64,000 nt of DNA from Botryotinia globosa (GCA_014898425.1 RCSZ01000022.1:248001-312000); one strand, 5' to 3'. Numbered from the stretch's first letter, positions 1-12,548 are shown. Notes: generated by a model not told the origin, from the letters alone. A program made the numbers and translations.

Positions 1-325
1 TTTTTTAAAATTCTAAATTTTCAGTTAATAATAATAATAAAAAAGAATATAAAAAGCTATTTTTCAATTATGTAATTTATTTAAATATCAGTTTTTATTA
101 TATTATTAATATCTTAGAATAATGTTATTGAAAATCGATTAATATTTAATTCAATATTTCAAATCTTTTAAATTTTGAATATTATTTTTGAATAGATATA
201 AAGTCCTATTAATTTAATTTCAAAATTATTATAATGATATTTGAATTTAAAATTGATTTCTGATTTAATAAGTTAAAATGTGCAAGATACAGGGATGTGC
301 AAGATATAGGGATATCGGTTATTAT
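1..325. mobile_element. Truncated TIR-element end (copy A of a TIR family)
   Basis: Bases 1-325 match the reverse complement of about 40724-41040 over their whole length. The match stops abruptly after the terminal motif ATCGGTTAT near base 324, where gypsy-like sequence begins. The last 50 bases hold two direct copies of a short GTGCAAGATA-type motif, as in the other two ends of this family (40724 and 42146). The outer boundary lies at about 325 and the body extends left beyond the window. No coding potential is visible. Next to it comes TA, compatible with a TA target duplication, but the partner copy is outside the window. Confidence 0.8.
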
Positions 326-339
326 AGAAATATTTTAAG

Positions 340-2650
340 AAATATTAAAAGAAAGAATGGATTCAAAAATTTATTAATTTAATAAAAGTGTTCATTATAT
401 TTATTTCAAAAAAAGGGGGAGGTTATTGATTATATATTAATTATTATAAGTTAAATTAAATAATAATAAAAGGTAGAATCTCTTTATTTTTTATTTATAA
501 ATCTTTAAATTAATTTTAATAGAGTGTTATATTTATTAAACTAAATTTAAGAAATATATATTACTATACTTTTATATATGTAGATAATAAATAGAAAATA
601 TTCTTTTAAACTCAATATAATTAATATAAATATAAGATAATATTCTTCAATTTTATTAATATTCTAATAATATTTTAGATATATATTAATTAAATATTAA
701 TAAGATCAATAAATATCATTTATATTATATATTTCAATAATATCTTTATTTGTTTTAAAAACGAATTAATTTATATAACAAATGTTCAAAAGATTTTTAA
801 GTAATTTATTAAATATGAGTTTTATATAAAATTAAAGAAATATATTTTGCATATAAATAAAATTGAATTCTTAGGATTTATTATTTGGATAATAAAAATA
901 ATAATAAAATCCAGGTATATTTAAATAATAATGAAATAATTAATATTTTATAATCTAAAAGATACTTGAGTATTTAGATAGAAATATACAATAAGCTTGT
1001 AAAAGCTATCTTATTAATACTAAACGAATTATTCTATTTATAGGTCTTGTATGTATAAGCTATACTATCTTGTAGTTCACTAAATTATGTAATCTATCCT
1101 ACTCTGTAGTCGGTTATATATTTTTTAATCTTGTAAATTTTATTAATTATTTATAATATAATTTTATTAATAAAGAACATTAGAAAAAGAAAATTGAATT
1201 CGAATAGATTGATAAAATCTAAAGAGCATTTGAAATTTTAAAATAAACATTTATTTTAATATTTATTTTATAATATCATAATCTACTATTCTATATATAT
1301 TCGAAACCAATATATTTATATTTATATTAAATTATATGTTATCATGACTGTTTTTTTAGAAAATTATTTATTTAATATTAATATTTTAATATATTTTATT
1401 TGAAATGATTAAATTTAATAGAACAACAATACTTGATTTATAATTAAGATTTTTCAATGATTTATATTGTTTTTATATAGTAGTACTCTTATGTGATAGA
1501 TAGTTGTTATATTATTATAATTTATAATATTTTCTAATAAAGGAAAGTTTGAATAATTCATAAACTAAATGAATAAGCTTTTGAATTATATGTAATTTTG
1601 AAATAATATATAAATTTTAGAAGTTTAATTTAATAAATAAATCTCCATGTTATTCAAATTATACTAATAAAATAAAGAATATTGATAATACACTTTTATA
1701 TTTCAAAACAAATTAAAAAACAAATTGATGATTATAGATTTATTTTAAAGTTCATTTTTTGAAAAAAAAAAGAGTTTTAATATAATATTATATGTTTTTT
1801 AATGATAGAAAAGGTATAATTTGTTATTTTATAATTAATTGGTTTTATTAATTAAAATTAATTATGAATAATTAATATTTTAATCGAAAATAAAATAATA
1901 TTTAAATTAATATGAAAATAATAAAACAATTTTATTATGTTTTTAATAAAATAATAAGTTTATGAGAAATAAAAAATATCTAAATTAAAGATTATATGTT
2001 ATTAGAATTGTTTTATTTTAATGAATAAATATTAATAGATTTTTTAAATATAATAACAATATCTATATACTGTTAAGATTTATTTTAAAAATAACTATTC
2101 TAAAAGTTTATTATAATAATTTTAGAAATAAATATTAGAGTATTGTAAAAATTCTTGAAACTTTGAAATTAAAGTATTTTTAGTTTCTAATAAAAAAGAT
2201 ATATAATAATATATTGAAATATATAAAATATATTAATGAATCATCATCAATTAATGAATCATCATCAATTAATGAATCATCATCAATTAATGAATCATCA
2301 TCAATTAATGAATCATCATCAATTAATATAAGTTTTGTAGTAAGTTATAAATCTTTTTTATCTTTGAAGGAGTTTCGAAAATAAAATAAAATTGATTGTA
2401 GATTTATTCCTATTTAACTCAAAAATATGAATCTATAAAATAATTCTAATAATCATTAATTCATTTACAGAATTAGTTCAGAATATTTTTATAAATAAAA
2501 CAATTATATTATTCAAATTTGTATAGACTTTGATATAAAATATATTCAAAAATTTTAAGATGTTAAAAAAATTCTTTTAAAGAGAGCGTTTTAATTTATA
2601 AACAAATTTTGAAATAATTTTCTTTTCTACTTATAAATTTATTATGAATT
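340..2650 (+). pseudogene. G1 copy 1 pol relic (reverse transcriptase to integrase)
   Basis: The conceptual plus-strand translation at about 425-900 keeps the order of gypsy reverse transcriptase motifs: a DYxxLN-like start, a KLxLR-like stretch, and a Y-x-D-D site degraded to F-N-N near 730-750. The motif EFLxFII-like follows near 865-890. Stop codons are frequent and mostly sit where CAA or CAG to TAA or TAG changes would create them. RNase H and integrase are inferred only by collinearity with copy 2. It cannot encode a working protein. An 18-bp tandem array (2232-2321) lies near the 3' end. Confidence 0.75.
2232..2321. repeat. Five perfect 18-bp tandem repeats
   Basis: Five consecutive copies of an 18-bp unit (ATTAATGAATCATCATCA) are seen with no differences between copies. 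On the plus strand one frame reads Asn-Glu-Ser-Ser-Ser-Ile repeated. The homologous place in G1 copy 2 (about 56280-56340) has no array. The units retain three CpA dinucleotides each, which are depleted in the surrounding mutated element. The array lies downstream of the integrase-like part of pol. Confidence 0.95.
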
Positions 2651-2727
2651 ATTAATAGCTTTTTGTTTATAGATAAATAGACTATCGAATAAATAGAATA
2701 TTAGAACTAGAATTCACTTTATTATAC

Positions 2728-2867
2728 TGTCACGTGCATGAAACCAATTCACATGGAACCAAATAGAAGTTGTAAGCTTTACTACTACGCTACACACGCA
2801 ATCTGGTCAAAAGGCATAGAATTAGAGATTGAACCTAATAGCTTATTACTATATATATATCCTAATA
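2728..2867. repeat. TRIM copy 1, left terminal repeat
   Basis: A 140-bp repeat starting TGTCACGTG and ending CCTAATA. It is the least mutated of the four terminal repeats of this family and keeps its CpG and CpA sites. Confidence 0.85.
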
Positions 2868-3139
2868 GAGCTCCCCTCTTTTATTTTTTTCGTTTCGAAA
2901 AGGCTAATAATCATAGAGATATTTATTTATATAGTTAATCATATAATATATAATATACAATTGTATTAGCTATATTCTTATCATTAATAATCAATTTATT
3001 AATGAATTTAGAATATCCAATCATTAAGCAATACATCCTTGCCTCTAATCTACTTCTTATTAAGAAAATCTATTTTCAATCAAGTAAGTTTAAATCAGAG
3101 ATTCCAGAATAATATCTATTTGGTAAATCTCTAATACTC

Positions 3140-3281
3140 TATTATATATATGAAATCAATTCATATGAAACCAAATAGAAGTTGTAAGTTTTACTATTAC
3201 GCCACACATACAATCTAGTCAAAAGGTATAGTATCAGGGATTGAAGTCCTGATAGCTTATTACTATATATATATCCTAACA
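3140..3281. repeat. TRIM copy 1, right terminal repeat
   Basis: A 142-bp direct repeat of 2728-2867 with many C-to-T and G-to-A changes, ending CCTAACA immediately before the TATAC duplication. Confidence 0.85.
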
Positions 3282-4285
3282 TATACTCATTATTACATTA
3301 ATTGTTATGAAAATAATTAGATTTTATAATCGCTATTTGTTAAATTTATTTATAATATTGTATAATATAATATATACAAATTTACTTTAGGTAATATATA
3401 AATTTTTATCTATATTTTACTACATCAATAAGAATATTAATACAATAAGAAGAATAGTAATAATATATAAGCCAATTATTAATCTTAAAAAAAAAGAGAA
3501 AATTAGGAAAATTAAAATAAATAGTAATAAATAAAAAAACGAATAAAATAAAAGAATTATTACTCTAAAAATATAATAATAGAAAAAAAGTAATATTAAA
3601 TATACAAAATAATATATTATTTTATACGAAAAAGAGGTTTTCAAATAGACTTATAAATACTTTTTAATAAAAAATATAAAAACTAGTAGCTGAATATATA
3701 AACTCAAATTATTATATATCTATAAAACTCATAATATTTTATCTTTATTTTAATCAAAATTATAATATAAATAATAGAATATTATTGATTTATTATTTTC
3801 AAAAGAAATAGATAATTATTGAGAATATCAAATGAAAAGAATTTTAAAGAAAGAAATTTGATATTTAATTTAATCAAAGAATTATTAGTTAATAAAAGAC
3901 TTAAAAGGCTTTTTACAATTTCAAGAATATTGAAGAAAAAGTAAAAAGAGAGAACTATTAATATCAAATTTAAAGAAAAAAACCCTAAGAATATAAAATA
4001 ATAGGCTTATATTACATATCAATATAAAAAGTCTTTTAATTTTAAAGCGTTTACTATTTTCTATTTGAATCAAAACAAAAATTTAATTCTTTTTTTATCA
4101 ATATGTTATATATAATTGTTGAATAAATTAATTTCTTTTGATATTATCTTCAAACCTTTAATCTCAATTAATTAACTTTTGAAATTGATATTATTAGAAT
4201 TCTTATTAATATTAAACTTATGAAATTAATATTAACTTTTTATGATATTCCAATTTTTATGAATATATACTTTGAATCAATATAG

Positions 4286-4635
4286 AAATAATATTAAATA
4301 AATAACATTAAATACATAACATTAAATAAATAATATTAAATGAATAATATTAAATGAATAATATTAAATGAATAATATTGCATGAATAATATTAAATGAA
4401 TAATATTAAATAAATAATATTAAATAAATAATATTAAATAAATAATATTAAATAAATAATATTAAATAAATAATATTAAATAAATAATATTAAATAAATA
4501 ATATTAAATAATATTAATAATAATATTAAATAAATAATATTAAATAAATAATATTAAATAATATTAAATAAATAATATTAAATAAATAATATTAAATAAA
4601 TAATATTAAATAAATAATATTGAATAAATAATATT
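4286..4635. repeat. 14-bp AT-only minisatellite, about 25 units
   Basis: A continuous array of a 14-bp unit (AAATAATATTAAAT) with single-base variants (C, G or a shortened unit) runs for about 350 bp. It lies in the 3' region of G1 copy 1 and has no counterpart in copy 2 (57400-58400), so it expanded inside this copy. Confidence 0.95.
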
Positions 4636-6414
4636 ATATCAAAATATTAAAAAAATGTTATAATGAAATTAATCCTTTAATTTAATATATTTAAAGAAAT
4701 CTAATCCCTAAAAAATATCAACTTTTCTTTATTTCTATTTTTATTCTTTTTATTATTTATATTTATTATTATTTTTTTACATTTTTTTTCTTTCTTAAAA
4801 ATCTTATTAAATAATTGATTTATTTACAAATGACTATTAACTATTTTTAAGTTTTCGAAAAATCAATTAATAGTTATATTCTTATATTCAAATTTTATAT
4901 GAAACTCTATTTAATCATTAAACTCTTTAATATAAATTCTTTAATATAAACTCCTTAATTTCAATTCTTAGATTTTAATTACAAACCTTGAAAAAAAGGG
5001 TTATAAAGAATATTAATAGATTGATAAACAAATATAAAAAAACATGTGAAACGTAATTCTAAGAATCCTTTTCAAAAACAATTTAAAAAATTTAGAAATA
5101 AAAAAAGAAATTATAGATTTCAAAATTAATAAAGAGATTATAATATAATAGGGGGTAATAAATATAATAATGATAATGTTATTATATATAAAAAATAACA
5201 TATTCTTAATATTCATTCAAGAAATATTATAAATGAAAAAAGTCTCAAAGTGTTAAAGATTTAATACTGAATTATTATATTATTTTTATGTTTATTATTA
5301 TTTTTCTTAGATTTATTTGAATCCTTATTATTATTAATATCAGAAGAAAAAGAACATTTATTGAATTGTTCAATTTTGAATCTTTTAAAGAAAGATAGAT
5401 TGGAGTAAGTCTTAAATTAATCCTATGGTTTAATATTGAATTAAGAATATTTATAATTTAAGAAATTAGTTGTTATAAATAATATAATTGATTTTTAAAG
5501 TAATAAAAGAATTAGAAGATAATAATTTAGATAGTAATTCAGTTATATTCTTTAAGTATAAACACATATAAGATATTAGATATCTGCTTTCATAGTTTAA
5601 ATTAATCTTAAAAGTAGAATTGGATAAGGAGTTTAGGATAATAATATTTCAAAAAGAAAGATTATTTTAAAAAATATAATAAATCAATTAAAAGACAATG
5701 ATAGAATATAGGGTTATTGATGATAAATTATTAGAAATCTATAAGATATTTTATTAAACTACTAAATTAATTAAGTTTCATTGAAATTATCAAATCTAGT
5801 TTTTCTATTATTTAAAACTTGTAGATATTTCTTTAATTAACCTCCTTTTATAAAAAAAAGTTTTTATATTTTAATGTAATATTTATTTCAATGAATTATA
5901 ATTCCTTTATTCTATTTCTTTTTGATATTATTGTTAATAGTTTTTTTTATAAAAAGTATGGTTTTAACATATAAAATTAATGTTCACAATATATTATATA
6001 AATATTAGAGATATATTATTATTTCTGTTTATAATAATAACTATACCAAATAAGGAAACTATTATCGAAAGAACTGAAATTATAAAGAAATATGATTTTA
6101 ATATATTAGAAATAATAAAAATAAGTAAAAACAAATAAACCTATAGACTTAATAATTAATCAAATTATAATAAATATCATATTAATAGAAAGAAATATAG
6201 CTATTATAAAGACAAAAATAAATAAAAGAAAATATACATTTTAAATAAATTATATTTTGTAAAAAAATATGACTTTTTTATAATATATATAATAATCTAT
6301 TAATAAAACAATAAAATATATAAAAACTGTTTTCTTTATATTCCAAAATATCAATAATATATAGAAATATCGAAATAAAAAATTAAAAATATAATAAAGG
6401 TATAAATATATTAT

Positions 6415-6689
6415 AATATAATTATAAATTATTTAAACAATTTCGGCAAAATAAAAAACTATTTTTTAGAATATCAAATATGAAAAAAAGAAGTTTTATT
6501 ATAATTATAACCTATTAAATCCCATTAAGTATATAATAATAGACTCTTAGACTTACTATATAAAAAGAAAAACAAATATATATATATATATATATAAGTT
6601 GTATAGTTTTTATAAATTTAGAAGAATTAATGAAATGATTTTATATTACATTACGCCCAACTGATTTATTGCTATTACTTACTCTAATA
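6415..6689 (+). repeat. 3' LTR of G1 copy 1 (heavily mutated)
   Basis: The last 150 bases align with the G1 LTR at 59820-59970, including an AAGTTGTATAG-like stretch and the end ATTGCTATTACTTACTCTAATA-like region. The 5' boundary near 6415 is set only by LTR length and is approximate. Confidence 0.7.
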
Positions 6690-8869
6690 TTGATTATTAA
6701 TATTATTTATTAGTTACTGATGATATATAGTATTAATATATTATTACAAATTATTTCTCAGATTATATCTAAAACAATTGTTTTACTACTTTCATAATAT
6801 AATCGATATTGAATATTAATAATCAAACTATATTTTCCTATTTAAAATGAACATTTTATTTTATTTTAAAATTTGAGTTTCTTCATAACTAAAGGTTTAA
6901 ATTTATTAAAATATAGGTTTTATAGTATTTGTACAATAATTAATACTTTCAATATTATAAAATTCCTAGAAAAGATTAATATTAAGATACGTACAATTAT
7001 ACTAGAAAAACAATATTTTTATAATAATGATATAATATATCCCTATATTTTATAAAGTTCATACTAATTGATAAAATCTTAATAAGTTTCTTAGATTATA
7101 AAAATTAATTAAAAGTTTCAATCTAAAACAAAAATTATTTATTAAATAAAAAGTTTCTAGATTTTATTTGTTTTCAAACTTCTTTCTTTCTCTATAAAAT
7201 TAACTTTTTATTAAATCCGAATAAAAAATAAAAAGAATTATTCAACTATTTTAATCAGTATCTATTAAAAATTATTAATCCTTCTCTGATATCTTTATCT
7301 TACACTTTTTATTAAATTTAAATCCTCATTATAATTTATGTTTATTGAAATATAATGTAAAAACAAATTAAAGTTTCATATAAATTATTCATTCTATAAT
7401 ATAATAGTTTAATTTGTAATTAAAAAACAAATTATAATTGATATTAATAATTCATTTTCATTCCTCTTTAAACTTTTCGTTAATACTTTTCATCTGTTTT
7501 TGAGCTCTTATAATTATTTTCTTTTATCTCTTTAATTATTACTAGGTTTTTTTTAAAAATATATATAATTATTATAGATAGGCCTTTATTGGCTATCGAA
7601 CTGTAATTCTATAATCATACATTTTAAAAATGAATCATGCTCTACTTATATAGCTTTTAAGGTAAAGAAAGTATTATAAATCTTTAGAAAAAAGATTATT
7701 TATTTTAGAATTAAATCTGTAATAATAACATTAATATTCGAGATAAAAAAGACATTTAATATTAATCTCTATACAAATTTCTATTTCATATATTATAATA
7801 TTAATAATATATTCGTTACTAGTGATATTCTCATTTAATTTATAACAAATAGAATCAACACTTTCTGTAATTTGTTTATTATTGAATTTCAATAGGAAAA
7901 AAAATTAAGAGTCTAGGAGAAATTTCAGAGATTTCAAGATCTTCAAATATTAGAATTGTGGAAAATATAAACAGAAAAGTTTCTGTATAGAAGCTACGAA
8001 AAAGAAGAAAAGAGGAGCGAGTATAAAAGCTAAAGGATCGATAAAGATATTAGCCTAAGATCTAAAGGGGGGTCTATTCATTATATCTATTACTTTCATT
8101 TTATTCTTTGAATAGAAGCTTTATTATTATACTAAGTAATATAGAATGTATTATTTAATAAGAGTATAACTTAATTCTAATATAAACAGACTTTTGTATT
8201 TGGAAATAGTTGTTTTGAATAAAATATTTAATCCCTTTTCGAAATTCAAATTTTCATTAAAAATTTGTTAATGAAAATAAACTTTGCAAAATATAGACTT
8301 TTCAATTATTTATAAAATATATTAAATTTCAAAAATCATTTATTTATTGTTTAGAAATATTAAAATTGTAAATAATATGATATAAGTTATTTGTGAAATT
8401 TCAATTTAAGTTTCTATAACTAAATTAAAATAAGAAAATATTTTCAGTATAAGAGATTTTATAATATATATAGTACATAGTCATTCATATAAAAAGGATG
8501 TTAAATTTATAGTAAAAGCAATTTAATTATCAAATCTTTTTTATTATTAAATAATTAAATTCTTTTAATTGAAAAATGATTAGATGCTTTTTAAATAATC
8601 TATTCTCTTGTTGTATCTAAAATCATAATCATATTATTACATTTTAAATTCCTTTTTTTTTTAAAAAAATATGAATTTTTTTACTTATCAATCAATTTGA
8701 AACATTTATCAAATACATATAATAATATTTTTAGATTATATAAGAAGCGATTATTTACTCTATTTTTTTAAATGTTTTAAACAATTCTTAATATCTTTTT
8801 CAAAAAAGTAACATTTTACAAACATAATTTATAATTAAATAAAAAAGATTTAGGTAAACTAAAAGAAAA
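6690..8869. other. Unassigned AT-rich intervening sequence
   Basis: No gene is recognised. A patch at about 7955-8075 is noticeably less AT-rich (it contains AAGAGGAGCGAG and GGGGGGTC motifs) and looks like the remnant of a less mutated element, possibly the 5' part of the mariner-like element that follows, but no motif proves this. The rest shows only stop-riddled frames. Confidence 0.5.
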
Positions 8870-9780
8870 ACAGATTTATTAATCACAAAAAGTAAAGAAT
8901 TTTATACTCTCAACTAAAAAGATTCAACAAATTATAAGGACTTTAGGAAAAAATTAGAATAAAAAAAATGACTTTTGAATAAATCAAAAATGTGCTAGAA
9001 ATGAAAGCTTCAATATATATAATTTATCAAGAGCTATATCGAAATAATTATAAATGTTCTATAGTATATATACCCTAAGCCCTTTATTTTAAAACTACAA
9101 ACAAAAAATTGATTAGATTTTGTATATTTCTATTGATAATAAGAAATTAATAATATCGTCATTATCAATCTAAGAAAGAATAATTAAAGGAAGATTATAT
9201 AGTCGGATAAAAACTCTTTTGAAATAAAAAAGAATAATAAGATTTGGATTACTAAAAGAATTAATGAAAAAAAAGTTTTTTCTATATTAAATCGATATAT
9301 CAATTAGAAAGGATATTAATAATAATATAGAATACAATCGATTGGAATTGTAAATCTTTATTAATCTTTTTAGGACAAAAAACCAGAGATTAAAGGCATT
9401 ATTAGTTCAATATATTTTAAGAAAATGTTTTAGCCTATTGTTTTCCTATTATTCGATAAATTAGGGACTTTTTATATTTTTATGAAAAATGAGTCGAAAG
9501 TTCGCTTTAATTATATCAAACTAGTTTGATTAGAGTATGATATATAAGACTTTGATTGGCCTCTCTTTTCGTTAGATTTCAATTTAATTGAAAAGGTGTG
9601 GCAATAGATGAAGAAGAAATTAAAAAAACTATTATTTATATCTACTTTTATTATGAATTAAGATATAAATTAAAGGCATTCTGGGAGAAAATAAACCCGA
9701 TGGAATTTTAGATATATATAGAAAGATTGATGTACAAATTGGAGAATATGATTCAAGTTAAAGGATTAGTTATTATTTAT
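8870..9780 (+). pseudogene. Tc1/mariner-type transposase relic
   Basis: Across plus-strand frames, with many stops, the order of a DDE/D transposase is visible. There is a helix-turn-helix-like basic stretch near 8890-8960, then a block ending in WSDE-like sequence near 9190-9230. Near 9325-9380 comes a block resembling the [I/V]W-x-G-[A/C]-I motif followed by a PLIFL-like sequence. Near 9540-9600 a DWP-L-S-[P]-x-x-N-x-I-E-x-V-W block (seen as DWPLSFR..FN.IEKVWQ) carries the third acidic region. The protein is interrupted throughout and cannot be functional. Terminal inverted repeats were not found, so the element limits are unknown. Confidence 0.8.
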
Positions 9781-11089
9781 TAAAATTTGATTCAATTTTA
9801 AATAATAAATAATGTGGTGTGGAATAATTATTAAATTTAATATAAAGTGATTGAAAAATGAGGAGAGTGCTGTGAGCAGAGGCTAGAACTCTTACAATTG
9901 ATTCAATAGATTTAGTTTTTTGTGAGGTATTAGATCTAAAATTACTTGAATATTAAAGATAACAATATACTTTCAATTTTGATATTTTTTATTTAATATC
10001 ATTACTTTTACCCTTATTGATTCAAAATAATCTTTATAAAATCGAAATTAGCTATAATATAATATATTAATTAAAACCTGAAAGTTTAGATTAATCAAAT
10101 TGATTATTAATATAAGATATTTTAGATTCTGATAGTAATATATACAAGTTTTCGTTTATAATTCTTTATTATATACTCTTTGATTGAAATACAAATTTTT
10201 TTCTCCAAAAGTGTTTTAATAATCTTTTGTTTTATTTATTTTTTATATCTTGATTAAATTATATCGATCAAAATTATATATATTAATTGAATTATATATA
10301 TATAATATATTTAATAATAATTAATCTATATAAATATAGTTTATATCTAAATTTGTATAGAAAATATATATCAATTATTTGAAATTGCTTTAATATAAAA
10401 TATTCGAATATTATAAAATAGTCTAATTATGATTTTTAATTAAAGAATATTAATTATTGATATTTATACAATTTAAACTTATTAAAACTTCTAAATCTTT
10501 TTATATTCAGATTCTCTTTAATATCAAAGAAATGATTTTTCTATTTTCTAATCAATTTATCAAATACCTTGGTTTCAATGATTAATAGTATACTTGATAC
10601 ATTTCCACTTATATCTTTAAAGAAGATATATTCCTTTGATTAAGAGAATTTCGGAAATTGTTCTATTATATTGATAAATAACAAATAGATAATTAGATAG
10701 GTTGAATAAGTTTATAACTTTATTAAAAACTAGTAAAGTTATAATTGTTTTGTTTGCAATATTACTAAACTCAAATTAGTATTATAAATTCTTATTCTTC
10801 AAACTATATTGCTTTGAAAAATAAAATATAAACTAAGATTAAATATGAGAGTTATTACTATATTACTGACTACTTTTGATTTGTTAATATCAAACTATAT
10901 TAAACTAATATTTAATATAAGAATTACTATCACATTATTAACGATTTTTATTTATATAAGAATAGATATCAAATCATTTTGCTTTAATACAAAAGTTTAT
11001 ATCTCTTCAAAGAAATATTAATTTTAATTCAAAACCATATTACTTTCAAAATAAAATACTAGACTTTTGATTTGTAATATTACTAATTA
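9781..11089. other. Unassigned AT-rich sequence
   Basis: No gene or terminal repeat is recognised. Bases 9835-9900 are slightly richer in G (GAGGAGAGTGCTGTGAGCAG) and may be the 3' flank or tail of the transposase relic. The rest is AT-rich, with no coding frame above chance. Confidence 0.5.
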
Positions 11090-11094
11090 GTATT

Positions 11095-11329
11095 TGTGTA
11101 AACAAGGGAATTCACATATAGGGAATTCACTTCAAGGAAATGACCCCAATACAAAGACTATTATATTGAAAGGATTAAGTGAATATGAAAGAGATTAACT
11201 CTTTCAATAGTGTCTATATAAGATCTACTACTTTCCTACTTAGCTAACTCTTTAGATAGAATACAATTAGATATATAGGACCTATATATTCGTGAGTGCT
11301 ACGTCTTTCGTATCCTTCTCGAACCAATA
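11095..11329 (+). mobile_element. Solo LTR of the copia family
   Basis: A 235-bp copy of the LTR found at 16266, 27795, 30235, 30654 and 34765. It starts TGTGTAAACAAGGG and ends CTCGAACCAATA. The five flanking bases are identical on both sides (GTATT at 11090-11094 and 11330-11334), so this is a complete solo LTR left by LTR-LTR recombination. It is among the least mutated copies. It contains two direct GGGAATTCAC motifs near its start. Confidence 0.9.
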
Positions 11330-11481
11330 GTATTAATATTACTATAGGGATAATAAAAATAATATAGTACTATAATTTATACTATTGTAATATTACTTGA
11401 AGTTCTAAAAGCTAGAACTATAATATGTCTATACTATAGTACCGAGGCACTAGTGCGGTCACATGATCCCTGTCCCGATAA

Positions 11482-11590
11482 ATTCTTATTTTAATTCTTA
11501 TTTTAATTCTTATTTTAATTCTTTTTTTCTATTCTTTTTTTCTATTCTTTTTTTCTATTCTTTCTTTCTATTCTTTCTTTCTTTAATAAA
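11482..11590. repeat. Pyrimidine-rich microsatellite
   Basis: Tandem TTCTTATTTTAA-type units pass into TATTCTTTTTTTC-type and TTTC units. It produces a spurious low-complexity open frame and is not evidence for a gene. Confidence 0.9.
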
Positions 11591-11860
11591 TCTAATAAAT
11601 CTAATCCCTTTTTTTTCTAATTCTTTTTCCTTTTCTAATTCCTTATCTTTTTTATTATAGATCTAAACTTTTTATTATAAAATCAACTAAATAATTAATA
11701 TATTAATAATAACTCTTTTTCTTAATATAAAAATAGTATTATTCAAAAACTATTAATTCAAAAAATATAAATATATCAATTAATTATATTTTATATATTA
11801 TTTATAATTATTATATTTATTATTCTATTTTCTAATCTTTGATATTTATTATATAATTTT

Positions 11861-12095
11861 TTTTTCAATTAATCAATTTCTAATCATAAATTGTATTTTA
11901 AATCTTGTATATTAAAAAAAAATTCATACAAATTTATAAACTTTTTAAATCAATTAGTTTTTAATTATAAATTATATTTTAAATTCTATATGTTAAAAAA
12001 AAAGAATACTCTCATATAGATTTTATATATTTTCTAAATCAATTAGTTTTGAATTATAAATTTTATTTTAAATTCTATATATTAGAGATATTATT
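11861..12095. repeat. Three degraded tandem copies of an 80-90 bp repeat
   Basis: Three successive units (about 11861, 11941, 12025) share an AATCAATT..TAATTATAAATT..ATTTTAAAT..TATAT pattern. They correspond, with C-to-T and G-to-A changes, to the less mutated single copies at 12465-12548 and 29011-29090. The parent element is unknown. Confidence 0.7.
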
Positions 12096-12464
12096 TATTT
12101 AATTATATTTATTATCAATATATTAATTTATTTAATTATATTAATTATATTTATTATCGATATATTAATTGAATATTAAAGTTTTGAAGCAATATATTTT
12201 GAAGTAATAGATTTTGAAGTAATATATTATGTAATCACTTAAGCTAATCAGAATCATATATAACAATAACTTTTGATAATATTATAGCTTTTTAACAACT
12301 TTATTATTATATTTATAACTATTAATTATAAAATTATAAAAATAATATTATTGAAAAGCTCTTTTTTAAAGGATTTTGATTATAATATTCAAATTTATTT
12401 TATAAATTCATTTACCTCCTTTTGTTGAACTTTAATTTAACACTATATTATAATGTTCCTGTAC

Positions 12465-12548
12465 AAACCTTATATACTTTCTAGATCAATCAGCTGCCAG
12501 TTATGAACTGTGTTTCAAAATATGAATGTTAGGGATTAAATTATATTT
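12465..12548. repeat. Moderately preserved copy of the 80-90 bp repeat
   Basis: The stretch with CAGCTGCCAGTTATGAACTG aligns with CAGCTTCCGGTTATAAACCG at 29029-29048, and both are followed by a GTTAGG-like end. The function is unknown. Confidence 0.75.

Larger units (their letters stand above)
2728..3281. mobile_element. TRIM-like miniature LTR element, copy 1
   Basis: Two direct terminal repeats of about 140 bp (2728-2867 and 3140-3281) flank a 272-bp interior. The repeats begin TGTCACGTGCATG and, in mutated form, TATTATATATATG, and end CCTAATA and CCTAACA. The differences near the start are all transitions. The five bases before (2723-2727) and after (3282-3286) are both TATAC, a perfect target-site duplication. 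The interior has no coding potential, so the element would need enzymes supplied in trans. No clear primer-binding site or polypurine tract is visible. It sits inside G1 copy 1. Confidence 0.87.
326..6689 (+). mobile_element. Degraded Ty3/gypsy element, family G1 copy 1 (5' part missing or outside window)
   Basis: The segment aligns collinearly with the well-bounded G1 copy at 52163-59970. Reverse transcriptase homology starts at about 340 (equivalent to about 54480), followed by RNase H/integrase-like sequence, the long 3' region, and a 3' LTR ending near 6689 in CTCTAATA (copy 2 ends in CTCTAACA). A TRIM (2728-3281) interrupts it, and the equivalent uninterrupted site lies at about 56710-56745. 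Copy differences are overwhelmingly transitions. Gag and the 5' LTR are not seen; a TIR element (1-325) occupies the left side. All reading frames are broken. Confidence 0.85.
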
